A DNA stretch of 64,000 bases from Paraktedonobacter sp964250225 (GTDB lineage: Bacteria > Chloroflexota > Ktedonobacteria > Ktedonobacterales > Ktedonobacteraceae): assembly GCA_964250225.1 (NCBI GenBank), contig CAXUEY010000011.1:1-64000 (forward strand). Direction: 5' to 3'. The translations under genes and the position numbers were made by a program. The notes below the pieces were generated by a model. The model had not been told where the DNA came from. It saw only the letters and a program-made list of their open reading frames with translations, and did no database searches. Below, piece after piece: positions 17,907-26,514 of this stretch (position 1 is the stretch's first letter; the number at the start of each line of letters is the position of its first letter).

Positions 17907-18977
17907 TTAGCTCGCCTCAGAGAGCGGACCCTTCACCGGTACCTCTTGATCGGCCAGGAAAGCGGTTGCTGCCTCCAAAGCCTCGCGGGTCGCGGCCTGC
18001 ACGCGTTCTGTGGAATTGGTCTCCATCAGATGCGGACGCGCGGGCTGCTGCTTCAAATGCTCCTCGAAAAAGTCCAGCAGTTTCTTCACGTAATGAGGGC
18101 GATCCGCGAAGTAGGCCCCGCAATGATCGGCCTCTGGTACGATCCAGAGTTCCTTCGGCTCCTGAGCTGCCGCGTGGAGGAGTGGCGCATCGTGCGGGTC
18201 AACGATGCTATCCTTGCCACCATGAATGATGAGCAGTGGACGCGGCGCGAGCAGGGCCACATCGCGCAACGGCTCAACCTGGCGGAAATGGTAGCCGGCG
18301 CGCCAGCCCAGCAGATAGTCGGCCAGCCACGCAAAGGGCGCTGAGGGCATATGCAGAGCGCGACGAATGCCGTAATCTACCACACTGGCATGCGTGGCAA
18401 ACGCGCTATCAGCCACAATCGCCTCAATTTCAGGTGTGTGCGCGCTGCACATAATGGCGATGGCCGCGCCCATCGAATAGCCCACCACACCCAGACGCGT
18501 GCCCGGTGCGCGCTGTTTCGCGTACTCGACCGCGCCCATAAAATCTTCCATCTCGCGATAGCCCAGGGTCACGGGTGTGCCAACCTCGGTCCCATGCCCA
18601 TAATACTCAAAAGCCAGGACGTTATGTCCAGCCTTCCAGAGAAAGTGCGCGAGGCCCAGCGTATCCGCTTTGCTCGAACGATAGCCGGGGCACACCAGCA
18701 GCGTCGTCGTCGCGTCAGGATAGGGAATAAACCAGCCACTGACCTTGTGATTGCCTATGCGCGGCGGAAAGACCACCGCCTCAGCGGGCAGGTCCAGTTC
18801 AAAGGGGGTAAAGGTATAACCGCCAAAGGGAGGAAGCTTCTTAGGACGAATTAACGTTTCCACAACATAAATGGAGACACCACAGAGTAAGCTTACAGCA
18901 GCGATAGTACCACCCACGCCTCCAAAGACGAGATGTTTCAACGATGGACGGAAAAGTTTAGTTGGAAGAAGTCGCAT
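17907..18977 (-). CDS. Membrane-anchored alpha/beta hydrolase
   Basis: About 356 residues. One hydrophobic helix (about 15-38) should anchor it, with the hydrolase domain outside or at the membrane face. The serine hydrolase triad is visible: nucleophile Ser in GVVGYSMGAA, Asp in IIHGGKDSIVD, and His in PEADHCG; GYRSSKADT supplies the oxyanion region. The closest pattern is the FrsA/BAAT-like peptidase-esterase group. I place the start at ATG 18977 with AAAGG upstream; an in-frame ATG at 19037 would add a Lys-rich lead. The substrate is unknown. Confidence 0.75.
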   Translation of the reverse strand: MRLLPTKLFRPSLKHLVFGGVGGTIAAVSLLCGVSIYVVETLIRPKKLPPFGGYTFTPFELDLPAEAVVFPPRIGNHKVSGWFIPYPDATTTLLVCPGYRSSKADTLGLAHFLWKAGHNVLAFEYYGHGTEVGTPVTLGYREMEDFMGAVEYAKQRAPGTRLGVVGYSMGAAIAIMCSAHTPEIEAIVADSAFATHASVVDYGIRRALHMPSAPFAWLADYLLGWRAGYHFRQVEPLRDVALLAPRPLLIIHGGKDSIVDPHDAPLLHAAAQEPKELWIVPEADHCGAYFADRPHYVKKLLDFFEEHLKQQPARPHLMETNSTERVQAATREALEAATAFLADQEVPVKGPLSEAS

Positions 18978-19288
18978 CGCAGAACCAACCTTTCTAGCGT
19001 GTAGCAGAAAAACGAAGAACTTATTCTTCTTATTCAATAGAACGCAGACCGGGCTTGTTTTATGCCCGCGCTAAAAAAGAAACCCTTCACTTGCTATTAC
19101 GTATGAAGCTGGCTCATGGTTGCTTGTTGCATCCTCCCATCGACTAACTATGCGCTCATATATAGAGAAATAGTGTTAAATCCGTTTGAGAACTGGCCGT
19201 TTTTTTTCAGAGAAAAGCATGAGCAATTTTCGCGAAAGAGCCGCCGATGATCATAGTATCAGCGGCGGACTCACGTGGCCAGAGCTAT

Positions 19289-19897
19289 TTACGGTCTGGG
19301 CGGATGTGGGATGGGGCAAACGCCGCCCGCGAGCTGATCGCCAGCCTCCGCAGCCGCGAGGGTGATCTCATCGACATCTGTCAAAAATGTGGCGTGAAAA
19401 CGGTTGACCATGTTGCTCAAGCCAACGGTCAGGCAAATATCGACAATCTGCTGCGGGCTGAAGTGTTGGGCGAGAGCAGCGTAGGTTTCATTGTCGATGG
19501 CAATATCTCTGGTCGAGCGTTGCGCGTAACGCACGATTGCCGCCTCCGACTCAGAGTAAATCCCAGTGGGCAACGGGTCATCGCCAAGATAACTGAGCTG
19601 ATCTTCTGTCAGGCCGACGCTCCGACCGAGCACCGTATGGGTGGGAATTCAATAGTAGCAACTATTGACGACAGTTGCCGTTGTATAAGCCAGTTCCGCC
19701 TGTTGAGCCGTCAGGCTTCCACCACGATAGATCACCGAACCAAAGTCAGTGAACTTCTGTAATGCGCGTGGATGATTTGCCATGACGCGGTAGAGGTTAA
19801 CAATGCGACCACGCTGCTGCTGAATGTGTTCTAAAGCGGTGCGTGCGTCTTCTGGTGTGGAAGGATCGCCCTCCCGTAAAATAGGAATGCGTGCCAA
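19289..19897 (-). CDS. AhpD-like carboxymuconolactone decarboxylase family protein; candidate selenoprotein (CxxU) or nonsense mutant
   Basis: One frame of 202 sense codons is broken only by TGA at 19649-19651. The first half (82 residues) ends ATVVNSCYY; after the TGA the same frame continues IPTHTVLGRSVGLTEDQL and on to a normal stop. With the TGA read as an amino acid, the sequence is C-Y-Y-X-I-P-T-H, exactly the CxxCxxxH redox centre of AhpD-like peroxidases, with X replacing the second Cys. A SECIS-like hairpin follows (separate entry). AhpD proteins reduce hydroperoxides through these two residues. It lies 12 bases after the DinB gene in the same operon. Alternatives are a nonsense mutation or a sequencing error (TGC or TGT to TGA). 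Selenocysteine is inferred. Confidence 0.7.
19615..19635 (-). promoter_or_regulatory. SECIS-like hairpin downstream of the in-frame TGA
   Basis: On the minus-strand RNA an 8-bp stem, CGGUGCUC (19635-19628) with GAGCGUCG (19622-19615, two G-U pairs), closes a five-base loop GGUCG. The loop begins 21 bases after the TGA, within the 16-37 range expected for bacterial SECIS elements, and has G in its first two positions. The E. coli fdhF element also exposes GGUC in its loop. Folding was done by hand. Confidence 0.55.
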
Positions 19898-19909
19898 AGC
19901 TGCCTCCTT

Positions 19910-20419
19910 CTATTGGGAAACTTCTTGCCAGAGAATACCACGTTTCTGCAAAATCTCCCTGACCTGCTCGACATGCCCAAGTAGATGGCCGATCAGTCCC
20001 GGCATCCATTGCACAATCTTCATCGTGCCGAACGGGGGCACTTCCAGGTCTTTGTTGGCAATGGTCGGGTCAATAGCAGGCAGGCAGGTGTCGAGGGCGT
20101 GACGCAGGCTAGCAACGCGGTCAGCGGCCTCCTGAGCCGACGGAGGTGGCGCGCCCAGGACATCGTGCCCCAACTCCTCGCGAAACATAAAGAGGCGGGG
20201 GTCGTGACGCATGCGCTCCAGATCAGCAATCCAGAGCAGGCCGCTCAGATGGATGTGTGAGACGACCTGGGCAACCGTCCAGCCGCCATCGGGGTCAGCG
20301 CGATGGAGATCGGCATCGCTCAGGCCGCGTAACGTGGCCTCGAACGCTACCAGCCCATCATGGGCGGTGGTCACTGCGCTGGTGAGCATTTCTTCTACTT
20401 GCGATGAATGTGTATCCAT
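19910..20419 (-). CDS. DinB-fold protein (DUF664-like), first gene of the AhpD-like operon
   Basis: A 169-residue four-helix DinB-superfamily protein. The metal-binding His residues are VVSHIHLSG (about 50-58) and GHLLGHVEQ (about 143-151), and the helix-breaking DPDGGWTVAQV motif is typical. DinB proteins include thiol (bacillithiol, mycothiol) transferases, which would fit the redox gene downstream; the substrate cannot be told from the sequence. AAGGAGGG gives a strong ribosome site. The IS element ends only about 40 bases upstream, so its promoter may have been changed. Confidence 0.75.
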   Translation of the reverse strand: MDTHSSQVEEMLTSAVTTAHDGLVAFEATLRGLSDADLHRADPDGGWTVAQVVSHIHLSGLLWIADLERMRHDPRLFMFREELGHDVLGAPPPSAQEAADRVASLRHALDTCLPAIDPTIANKDLEVPPFGTMKIVQWMPGLIGHLLGHVEQVREILQKRGILWQEVSQ

Positions 20420-20432
20420 AGTTTCCCTCCTT

Positions 20433-20445
20433 GAACAAGATGTTC
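20433..20445. promoter_or_regulatory. Palindrome ahead of the DinB/AhpD operon
   Basis: GAACA-AGA-TGTTC is a perfect 5-3-5 inverted repeat immediately upstream of the DinB gene's ribosome site and inside the short stretch between gene and IS element. It could be an operator half-buried by the insertion. No matching copy was noted elsewhere. Confidence 0.35.
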
Positions 20446-20469
20446 TTATTTGTACGCTCTTGACATCCT

Positions 20470-20492
20470 CCCCATGCCTAAAAGGGCAGGGG
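20470..20492. repeat. Right-end hairpin of the IS200/IS605 element
   Basis: CCCC-a-TGCC pairs with GGCA-GGGG around a short TAAAAG loop, just inside the right boundary near the TTGAC at 20460-20464. In this family such imperfect hairpins are recognised by TnpA and form part of the TnpB guide RNA scaffold. Confidence 0.7.
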
Positions 20493-21680
20493 ATTCCTCA
20501 CTTCACAATGAGGGCTTCCTGCTTCAATGGTACCTGCATGTGAGGCTTTCACCTCCCCATGTCTGACAGTACCTCCACAGGCATTCAGTGCCGAGAGTCC
20601 CTCGGTCAACACGTTCCCTGCGGCGTTCACATCCCGATCATGGCGGACGCCGCAGACTGGACATATCCACTCACGCACATCCAAAGTGAGTGTCTCTAAG
20701 ATGTATCCGCATGCGCTACACGTCTTAGAGGAGGGATACCAGCGATCAATCTTGATGACCGTGCGTCCGTACCATGCGGCTTTGTATTCCAGTTGACGCA
20801 CGAAGCAGCCCCAACCAACATCAGCAATGGCTTTCGCCAGACAGTGGTTCTTGAGCATGCCTTTGACGTTCAACGTTTCCAAACAGATCACTTGGTTTTC
20901 GCGTATCAGTTTGGTTGATACCTGATGTTGAAAATCACGCCGCGTATCGGCAATACGAGCATGGAGTTGGGCAACCTTACGGCGGGCTTTCTCTCTGTTC
21001 TTCCCACTTTTCTTCTTGCGAGCGTGCTTGCGTTGTGCCTTTGCCAGTTTCTTTTCGTCACGAGCGTAGTATTTCGGGTTGGCTATCGTCTTCCCATCAG
21101 AAGTCACGAGAAACGATTTTAGCCCTAAATCAATACCAACGGCTTGCTCAGTGGGAGCAAGTGGCTTGATTTCTTCCTCTACTAGAATGGAGACGAAATA
21201 GCGCCCGACTGTATCTTGAGAGACGGTGACACTGCTTGGCTTTGCCCCTTTGGGCAAGGGGCGACTCCATACGATAGGAAGCGGCTCTTTGTGTTTGGCG
21301 AGTGTGAGTTTATCGCCTTTGAGAGTAAAAGCGTTGTCGGTATAGGTAGCCGATTGCTCGGAATGTTTCTTTTTGAAGGTGGGATAGTCGGTACGTCCCT
21401 CAAAGAAATTGGTGTAGGCTGAATCAAGGTGTCTCAGGGCTTGCTGCAAGGGTACACTTGACACCTCTTTGAGCCAGGAGGTTCCCTCTTCTTTCTTGAG
21501 GGCTGTGATAGCCGCGCTCAAGTCCTTCGTGTACAGTTTCACGCCAGCGTCGAAGTAGGCACGTTTGCGTTTGTGCAAGGCCCAATTGTAGACAAAGCGC
21601 GTACAGCCAAACGTTTGCGCAAGGTTCTGCGCTTGCTCGTTGGTCGGAGAGAACCGATATCTGTACGCTCGTTTCTGCAT
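20478..21680 (-). CDS. tnpB: TnpB, RNA-guided nuclease of the IS605 element
   Basis: 400 residues, full length. The RuvC triad is present: Asp in AVGIDLGLKSFLVTS (about 185), Glu in VICLETLNVKGM (about 273) and Asp in RHDRDVNAAGN (about 350). The zinc finger is CSACG...CPVCG (about 324-345). The N-terminal helix-turn-helix region starts QKRAYRYRFSPTNEQ. TnpB cuts DNA guided by a right-end RNA, which helps the element keep its donor site. It starts immediately after the tnpA stop with no spacer. The gene looks intact and potentially active. Confidence 0.93.
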   Translation of the reverse strand: MQKRAYRYRFSPTNEQAQNLAQTFGCTRFVYNWALHKRKRAYFDAGVKLYTKDLSAAITALKKEEGTSWLKEVSSVPLQQALRHLDSAYTNFFEGRTDYPTFKKKHSEQSATYTDNAFTLKGDKLTLAKHKEPLPIVWSRPLPKGAKPSSVTVSQDTVGRYFVSILVEEEIKPLAPTEQAVGIDLGLKSFLVTSDGKTIANPKYYARDEKKLAKAQRKHARKKKSGKNREKARRKVAQLHARIADTRRDFQHQVSTKLIRENQVICLETLNVKGMLKNHCLAKAIADVGWGCFVRQLEYKAAWYGRTVIKIDRWYPSSKTCSACGYILETLTLDVREWICPVCGVRHDRDVNAAGNVLTEGLSALNACGGTVRHGEVKASHAGTIEAGSPHCEVRNPLPF

Positions 21681-22079
21681 CTATTTGCCCCTCTGACTTT
21701 CGACGTACTTCTTGACCGTCTCTAAGGTGACTCCGCCTGTTGTACCCACATAGTACCTATTCGTCCACAGGCTAGGGAGCTTCCTCTTGAGGACTGGAAA
21801 CTCTTGCCTGAGTTGGTGGGAGGTTGCTCCCTTCACGAATTTGATTAACCGGTGGATGCCAAATTGCGGGTCACATCCAACTAAAAGATGCACATGGTCG
21901 GGCATGACTTCACACTCGACGAATTCTTGCCCCCACTTCTCAACAGTCTCTTGCAGAAGCACCTTCAGCCTGCTATCGATGCCATCCACCAAGACCTTCC
22001 GCCGATATTTGGGACAAAACACCACGTGATAGTGGCATCGATATGCAATATTCTGCTTGCTCTTAACTACTGTATCCAT
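21681..22079 (-). CDS. tnpA: TnpA, Y1 (HUH) transposase
   Basis: A 132-residue single-strand transposase. The HUH motif is PDHVHLLVGC (about 65-74) and the catalytic Tyr is in the C-terminal helix near TLETVKKYVESQ. The N-terminal YRCHYHVVFCPKYRRKVL is diagnostic of IS200-type enzymes. It works as a dimer that cuts and rejoins element ends at hairpins. All motifs are intact. Confidence 0.93.
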   Translation of the reverse strand: MDTVVKSKQNIAYRCHYHVVFCPKYRRKVLVDGIDSRLKVLLQETVEKWGQEFVECEVMPDHVHLLVGCDPQFGIHRLIKFVKGATSHQLRQEFPVLKRKLPSLWTNRYYVGTTGGVTLETVKKYVESQRGK

Positions 22080-22153
22080 GCCTACAGTATCGCAGAAAAC
22101 GCTAGATTATGCAAGGGCTAACTATTCCCTGCCTGCCCCACTCCAAAAAGGAA

Positions 22154-22200
22154 CGCCGCTTTCATCCCCAGGTCTAAAGGACGCGGGGTTTTCAGCGGCG
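22154..22200. repeat. Left-end hairpin of the IS200/IS605 element
   Basis: CGCCGCT (22154-22160) pairs with AGCGGCG (22194-22200) around an inner stem of CCCC/GGGG and GTC/GAC closing on a short AAAG loop. It lies upstream of tnpA, as the left end should. On the minus strand the bases flanking it read TTAAC, a possible target/TAM. Confidence 0.65.
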
Positions 22201-22273
22201 GTTAAGATAACTTACTTTGCCTATGGAGAGAATCTACCATGTAGCGGCGAGGGAAAGCAAGACAGGGAGCTTC

Positions 22274-23575
22274 TCACCTAGAGCGCCACAACGGTGAGAA
22301 AATCAGCCAGCCAACCGCCAGAAAAATCCCGCTGGAGCCGATCAACAGGGTCCAGCGAATGCCAATCACCTCGCTCAGCAGACCGGCCAGCAGCGCGCCG
22401 AGCGGCATGATACTGTTCGCGAGGATGTGCATACAGGCGTTGACGCGACCCAGCAGGTGCGCGGGTACCAGTTCCTGGCGCAGACTGATCTCGTTGATCG
22501 AGTAGACCGCGAAGCCGGAGTCGCCCACGAGCTGAGCCAGAGCCATCAGCGTGAAAACCAGGGGTAGCGGTCCCCCGGCCAGTGGTGTGAGGAAGGAGAG
22601 CACGCCAAAGAACAGGGCCGAGCCAACCAGCGCGCGTCCATATCCAAAGCGACGCGCACAATAGCCCGCGCCCAACGAGCCGACCAGCGCGCCAACGCCT
22701 CCCAACGCGACCAGAATGCTAAATGCAAAGGGACTCGCGCCAAAAAGCTTGAACACGTAGACCAGGTAGAGCGCCGCATACGCGCCTCCAAAAAAATTGT
22801 GGGTGCAGATGTAGCCAGCCATCGCCCGCAGCCTCCGCTTGTGCCAGACCAGGCTCAGTCCCTCGCCTATCTCACGCCAGACCTGCACGCGTTCCGTCGC
22901 AACCTCGCGTGGACGTTCATCGACGCGCATCAGGCCAATGCATGCCGCCGAAAAGAGAAACGAGAGCATATCCAGCAGAATCGCCACCGGCGCGGTCAAG
23001 ACCTGGATCAGCAGGCCGGCCAGCGGCGGTCCTGCGATCTCCGCCAGCGAACTGCTCGTCCCCAGGCGGCTATTGCCCACCGCCAGTTCGTCCGACGGGA
23101 GCAGGGTAGGCAGTAACGAGAGGCTCGCCACCTCGAAGCCAACCGTCAGCAGCCCCACCAGCACGGCCACGATGTAGAGCCAGGTCAACTGTAACAGCCC
23201 CAGCAGTGCCAACAAGGGGATCAGGGCCAGCAACGCAGCGCGCCCAAGATCCGCCAGCAGCATCAACGGGCGGCGCGGCAAGCGGTCCACCCAGACGCCA
23301 ATCAACAACCCCAACAGCAAGCCTGGCAACGCCCCCAACGCGGTCAGCAGACCAATCTGCGCGTTTGACGCATGCAACACGAGCAGGGCCACTATCGGCA
23401 GGCCCAGCGCGGTAATATACGAACCAAAGGCCGAGATCGTCTGGCCACTCCAGAGCAGCGCAAAACGCCGGTTCAACAGCAGCCCCCTACTCCAGGCTAT
23501 AAGAAGGTTCACGCGCCGCTGCTCACGTTTGCCGTTGGAAAGAGCGTGTGTATCTTTGTCGGTCAGTGTATCCAT
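22274..23575 (-). CDS. MFS transporter (drug-exporter-like)
   Basis: About 433 residues with some twelve hydrophobic segments, beginning NRRFALLWSGQTISAFGSYIT. The loop 2-3 motif is IGVWVDRLPRRPLMLLADLGRA (about residues 75-96), the MFS A-motif in the form found in the DUF894/EntS-like exporters. These export siderophores, macrolides or other small molecules by proton antiport. ATG 23575 is used, with GGAG about 12 bases upstream; a longer frame to 23704 lacks a site. A regulator gene on the same strand lies upstream, and an erm gene lies 2 kb away, which would fit drug export, but the substrate is unproven. Confidence 0.8.
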   Translation of the reverse strand: MDTLTDKDTHALSNGKREQRRVNLLIAWSRGLLLNRRFALLWSGQTISAFGSYITALGLPIVALLVLHASNAQIGLLTALGALPGLLLGLLIGVWVDRLPRRPLMLLADLGRAALLALIPLLALLGLLQLTWLYIVAVLVGLLTVGFEVASLSLLPTLLPSDELAVGNSRLGTSSSLAEIAGPPLAGLLIQVLTAPVAILLDMLSFLFSAACIGLMRVDERPREVATERVQVWREIGEGLSLVWHKRRLRAMAGYICTHNFFGGAYAALYLVYVFKLFGASPFAFSILVALGGVGALVGSLGAGYCARRFGYGRALVGSALFFGVLSFLTPLAGGPLPLVFTLMALAQLVGDSGFAVYSINEISLRQELVPAHLLGRVNACMHILANSIMPLGALLAGLLSEVIGIRWTLLIGSSGIFLAVGWLIFSPLWRSR

Positions 23576-23948
23576 AGAAGTACTCACTCCATTTCGGAAA
23601 ATTGGGCATAGTTCAACATAAGATGTGGTTTGAAATGAAATGGAGCAGGGTGGGAGAAGAGCCATAGCGCGATTTTTGCCCAAAAACGGCAAAATAGAAT
23701 GCACCAGACACTAGAGTCGTCTGAGGAGAGACCTGTGAGAGGTTGTTATCAAATGGTAATTGCTATTAGAAAACAGTCCACTTCCTCAGCGGCTAAGCCA
23801 CACTGCTCAAGCGGACGGTGATGGTGATGGTAGCCATAGGGCCACCCCCTGTTCTGGTAAACTATAGCACGTGATCGATGTGATTACTATACATGATGCA
23901 CAGGAATCGTGCAAGAGGCAGATGCATAGTAATATCCATTTCTCTGGT
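23576..23948. promoter_or_regulatory. Intergenic region with a palindrome between regulator and MFS gene
   Basis: These 373 bases hold no convincing gene. A perfect 7-bp inverted repeat, TTTTGCC-CAAAAAC-GGCAAAA (23674-23694), lies 100 bases ahead of the MFS start and could be an operator for the ArsR-like protein encoded just upstream. No clear terminator was seen. Confidence 0.35.
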
Positions 23949-24656
23949 TCAGAAGTGAAAAGAACCTCCGAATGTTCTTACTAATCCCTTCTGGCCATCC
24001 TCGGTTAAGCGTACAGCACGGCCTGACGCGCGTCGCTCTATCCATCCCCGTTGGAATAAACGCTCCAGAAGAGCAGCGCCTAACGCTCCAGCCAGATGGT
24101 AGCGCCGTTCGCTCCAATCCAGGCAGGGTAGAGCAAATGCGCGCCTTGATCTTCGCAAGGTATCAAGCTCGATACCAAATTGTTCCAGGAAAATCTTGCC
24201 CTGTTCTGTCACGCAATAACACCGTTCTTGCTCCTCATGTTGCACTATACCAAGATCTTGGAGCGCCTGAGTTATCTCTACCCCAAGCTTACCTGCCAGA
24301 TGATCATAGCAGGTGCGCGCTCTATACAACTGTTCTACCACCAACGATTCACGCAGCGAACGCACCTTTGTAGCAGGGGCAATCACAGCCAGAGCTTCAA
24401 GCGCGTGAGAGACTTCTTCGCTGGCCAGGGTGTAATAGCGATGCCGTCCCTGCTGAGTGAGCACCAGCAGGCCGCCCTCGACCAGCTTCGCCAGATGGGT
24501 GCTGGCGGTCTGCGGTGAGATACTGGCGTGAGCAGCCAGTTCTCCAGCAGGCAAAGCCTGCTTGCTCATCAGAGCATCGAGCATAGCTGCCCTGGATGGA
24601 TTACCAATTAGTTCCGCAATGGCGGCAATATTTACGTCTCTTGCAATGTCTTTCAT
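23949..24656 (-). CDS. ArsR-type winged-helix transcriptional regulator
   Basis: 235 residues. The N-terminal ArsR-like winged helix (about 10-90) includes IGNPSRAAMLDALM, LAAHASISPQTASTHLAKLVEGGLL (recognition helix) and the beta-wing RHRYYTLAS. A second, longer part (about 95-235) looks like a degenerate winged helix ending QRGWIERRASGRAVRLTEDGQ, as in the two-domain regulators common in Proteobacteria and Chloroflexota. No Cys metal site is evident. It reads toward the MFS gene and probably regulates it or itself. GAAGT-rich sequence gives only a weak ribosome site. Confidence 0.8.
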   Translation of the reverse strand: MKDIARDVNIAAIAELIGNPSRAAMLDALMSKQALPAGELAAHASISPQTASTHLAKLVEGGLLVLTQQGRHRYYTLASEEVSHALEALAVIAPATKVRSLRESLVVEQLYRARTCYDHLAGKLGVEITQALQDLGIVQHEEQERCYCVTEQGKIFLEQFGIELDTLRRSRRAFALPCLDWSERRYHLAGALGAALLERLFQRGWIERRASGRAVRLTEDGQKGLVRTFGGSFHF

Positions 24657-24762
24657 ACTTCGATTATAGGCGAAATATCTCCGTGTTACAATAGACGCCA
24701 GTCAAACAATCATATCTGGCCCCCCTCGCAAGCGGGTTGGTTTTGAAAAAGGAGATACAATC

Positions 24763-25584
24763 ATGGCTGACGCCACCATAAACCTTACCACGGCCCAGAA
24801 AGGGTTGCTAGCACAGCTGACCCACTCGCATACTCGCATACTGGAGCTTGCTCACACAGGTGCGCTAGATCCTGCAAAGATCTCTCAGCTTGCTAATACG
24901 GAAGCAGATCTACTTCGACAATTGCATCCCATGCCTCTTGATCCGATTGAGCATGTGATCGCTGCCCATGCCTATGCTCGCCCATATCTTGAGCGGCTCC
25001 CTCAACACGATCCAACGCATCTTATCGTAGCAGATGAGGAGCACAGTTACACACCGCGCAAAATTCTGCGTCGTGTGCTGGATCACGCGCTCGACCATCT
25101 CAATCAGATCGAGCAATGGGTAATCTGGCAAAAACATGGCATTGTGCCAGTACCAACCGATGGCTGGGCCACTTCAGGCGAAACGCTGCCAGAAGATCTA
25201 CACGCGATATCCTCCACGGAACTACAAGCATGGCTCTGGCGCATCGATCTAACGATTGAACTGGTGGCAGGCCGCGCCAGACAACTCAGCGCCGCGCAAC
25301 TTGACTGGATACCACCCGATGGAGGATGGACATTACGTCAGATGCTGCACCACCTGGCCAGCGCCGAAACCTATTATGCCATCTGGCTGGATGAGGCACT
25401 CCCAGACGAGTCCCTTGCACGTTATAGTGAGGCACACCGCCGCTTTGTACAGCAACTCCGCCAGGTGTTTGCCATGCCTGAAGAAAACCATACTGCTCTT
25501 ATCAATCCTGATGAGCAGTACAGTCCAACCACAGCGGAGCAAGTCGCGCACATGCTCCTGAAGGCTGAACGGATGGAAGATTGA
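24763..25584 (+). CDS. Tandem DinB-like protein
   Basis: 273 residues that look like two DinB-type four-helix units. The first (about 1-135) has VIAAHAYARPYLERL and RRVLDHALDHLNQIEQW; the second (about 145-273) has the signature WIPPDGGWTLRQMLHHLASAE, with metal-type His residues, but ends early and lacks the usual last His-bearing helix. A clear AAAAGGAGA ribosome site precedes ATG 24763. It is divergent from the ArsR-like gene, with 106 bases between. Function unknown; DinB enzymes handle thiols and metal-activated nucleophiles. Confidence 0.65.
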   Translation: MADATINLTTAQKGLLAQLTHSHTRILELAHTGALDPAKISQLANTEADLLRQLHPMPLDPIEHVIAAHAYARPYLERLPQHDPTHLIVADEEHSYTPRKILRRVLDHALDHLNQIEQWVIWQKHGIVPVPTDGWATSGETLPEDLHAISSTELQAWLWRIDLTIELVAGRARQLSAAQLDWIPPDGGWTLRQMLHHLASAETYYAIWLDEALPDESLARYSEAHRRFVQQLRQVFAMPEENHTALINPDEQYSPTTAEQVAHMLLKAERMED

Positions 25585-25599
25585 TAGTCTATAGCAGTT

Positions 25600-26475
25600 T
25601 CATCTGGCTGGCCGTGTCCTATGTATCTTCAGAAGCCTGCTTTGCTGTGCAAGCAGGCTCTTTTCACTTCCTAATATCATCTGCATGGCCCGTTCGCTTC
25701 CTACAGTTTTGAAGTACCCGAACAGGGTCAGCCACTGGTCAAATGGCATGGATGTTGGCGTTCCATCAAGGTCAATTCTCAGTTCTCTTCGGATATACTT
25801 GAGTTGTGGACCGCTAAAAATGCCTTTGAGAGTTGCGCCAAGCGTAGGCTGCCGAGCGGTGAAAATGTAGACAACAAAGTCGCGAAAGCACTGTCTATCT
25901 GCTCGGTGGACCAGGGGCGGACCTCTTTTGCGCAAACGCAAGAGCACCACATCAACCTGGGGCGCGGGACAAAAATCCTCGCGCTGGAATTGGTGGAGCA
26001 CCTCCGTTTCAAACCAGGGTTTAAGGAGGACCGTGCGCAGGGATTCGCGTGGTTTCCCAAGAAACATTGCTGCGGCCTCCTTCTGCATCACCAGGTAGGC
26101 ATCTTCAGGCGGATGCTCTGCCGTGGTGAGCCTGGTGACGATAGCCGTAGTGATATTGAATGGGATATTGGCAACTACGGTATAAGACCGGCGTGGAAGA
26201 GGCGCTTGTAGAAAATCGCCCGCGTGGATCATCACGTTGGGCATCTGCGCGAATTTCTGGAGCAGCAGAGTTGCGAGGCGCGGGTCTTTCTCAATGGCGA
26301 TGACCCGTTTATAGCGCGGGGCGAGCTGCTCGGTAATAATGCCGCCGCCCGCGCCTATCTCGTACACCAGAGCGTCTCGCCCGATAGCCAGTCGATCAAG
26401 CAGAGAAGCAACCAGGCGCGGATCTTTGAGGAAATTTTGCGCATACAGAACCCTTTGACGAACAGAAGATGACAT
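25600..26475 (-). CDS. erm: Erm-type 23S rRNA adenine N6-methyltransferase
   Basis: 291 residues of the Erm/KsgA family. N-terminal YAQNFLKDPRLV, SAM-binding VYEIGAGGGIITEQLA (about 37-52), acidic IAIEKD and GDF, and the catalytic NIPFNITTAIV (about 103-113, N-I-P-F) are all present. Erm enzymes methylate A2058 of 23S rRNA and give resistance to macrolides, lincosamides and streptogramin B; KsgA itself would show NLPY. ATG 26475 has AAAGGAGC. The roughly 200-base leader upstream contains a leader ORF and a terminator, strongly suggesting inducible expression. Confidence 0.88.
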   Translation of the reverse strand: MSSSVRQRVLYAQNFLKDPRLVASLLDRLAIGRDALVYEIGAGGGIITEQLAPRYKRVIAIEKDPRLATLLLQKFAQMPNVMIHAGDFLQAPLPRRSYTVVANIPFNITTAIVTRLTTAEHPPEDAYLVMQKEAAAMFLGKPRESLRTVLLKPWFETEVLHQFQREDFCPAPQVDVVLLRLRKRGPPLVHRADRQCFRDFVVYIFTARQPTLGATLKGIFSGPQLKYIRRELRIDLDGTPTSMPFDQWLTLFGYFKTVGSERAMQMILGSEKSLLAQQSRLLKIHRTRPAR

Positions 26476-26514
26476 GGTACGCTCCTTTCAAGATGCGAGG
26501 CATGCAACAGGCAC

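Larger units (their letters stand above)
20460..22203 (-). mobile_element. IS200/IS605-family insertion sequence with tnpA and tnpB
   Basis: A complete element of about 1.74 kb: Y1 transposase tnpA followed directly by tnpB, flanked by subterminal hairpins at 20470-20492 (right end) and 22154-22200 (left end) in place of inverted repeats. These elements move as single strands and insert 3' of a short target, and TnpB uses an RNA from the right end. Exact ends are estimated from the hairpins to within a few bases. It sits about 40 bases upstream of the DinB/AhpD operon. Confidence 0.85.

Noticed and set aside
21681..22079. tnpA as a decayed relic
   Set aside because: HUH and Tyr motifs and length are intact, and tnpB is complete, so the element looks whole.
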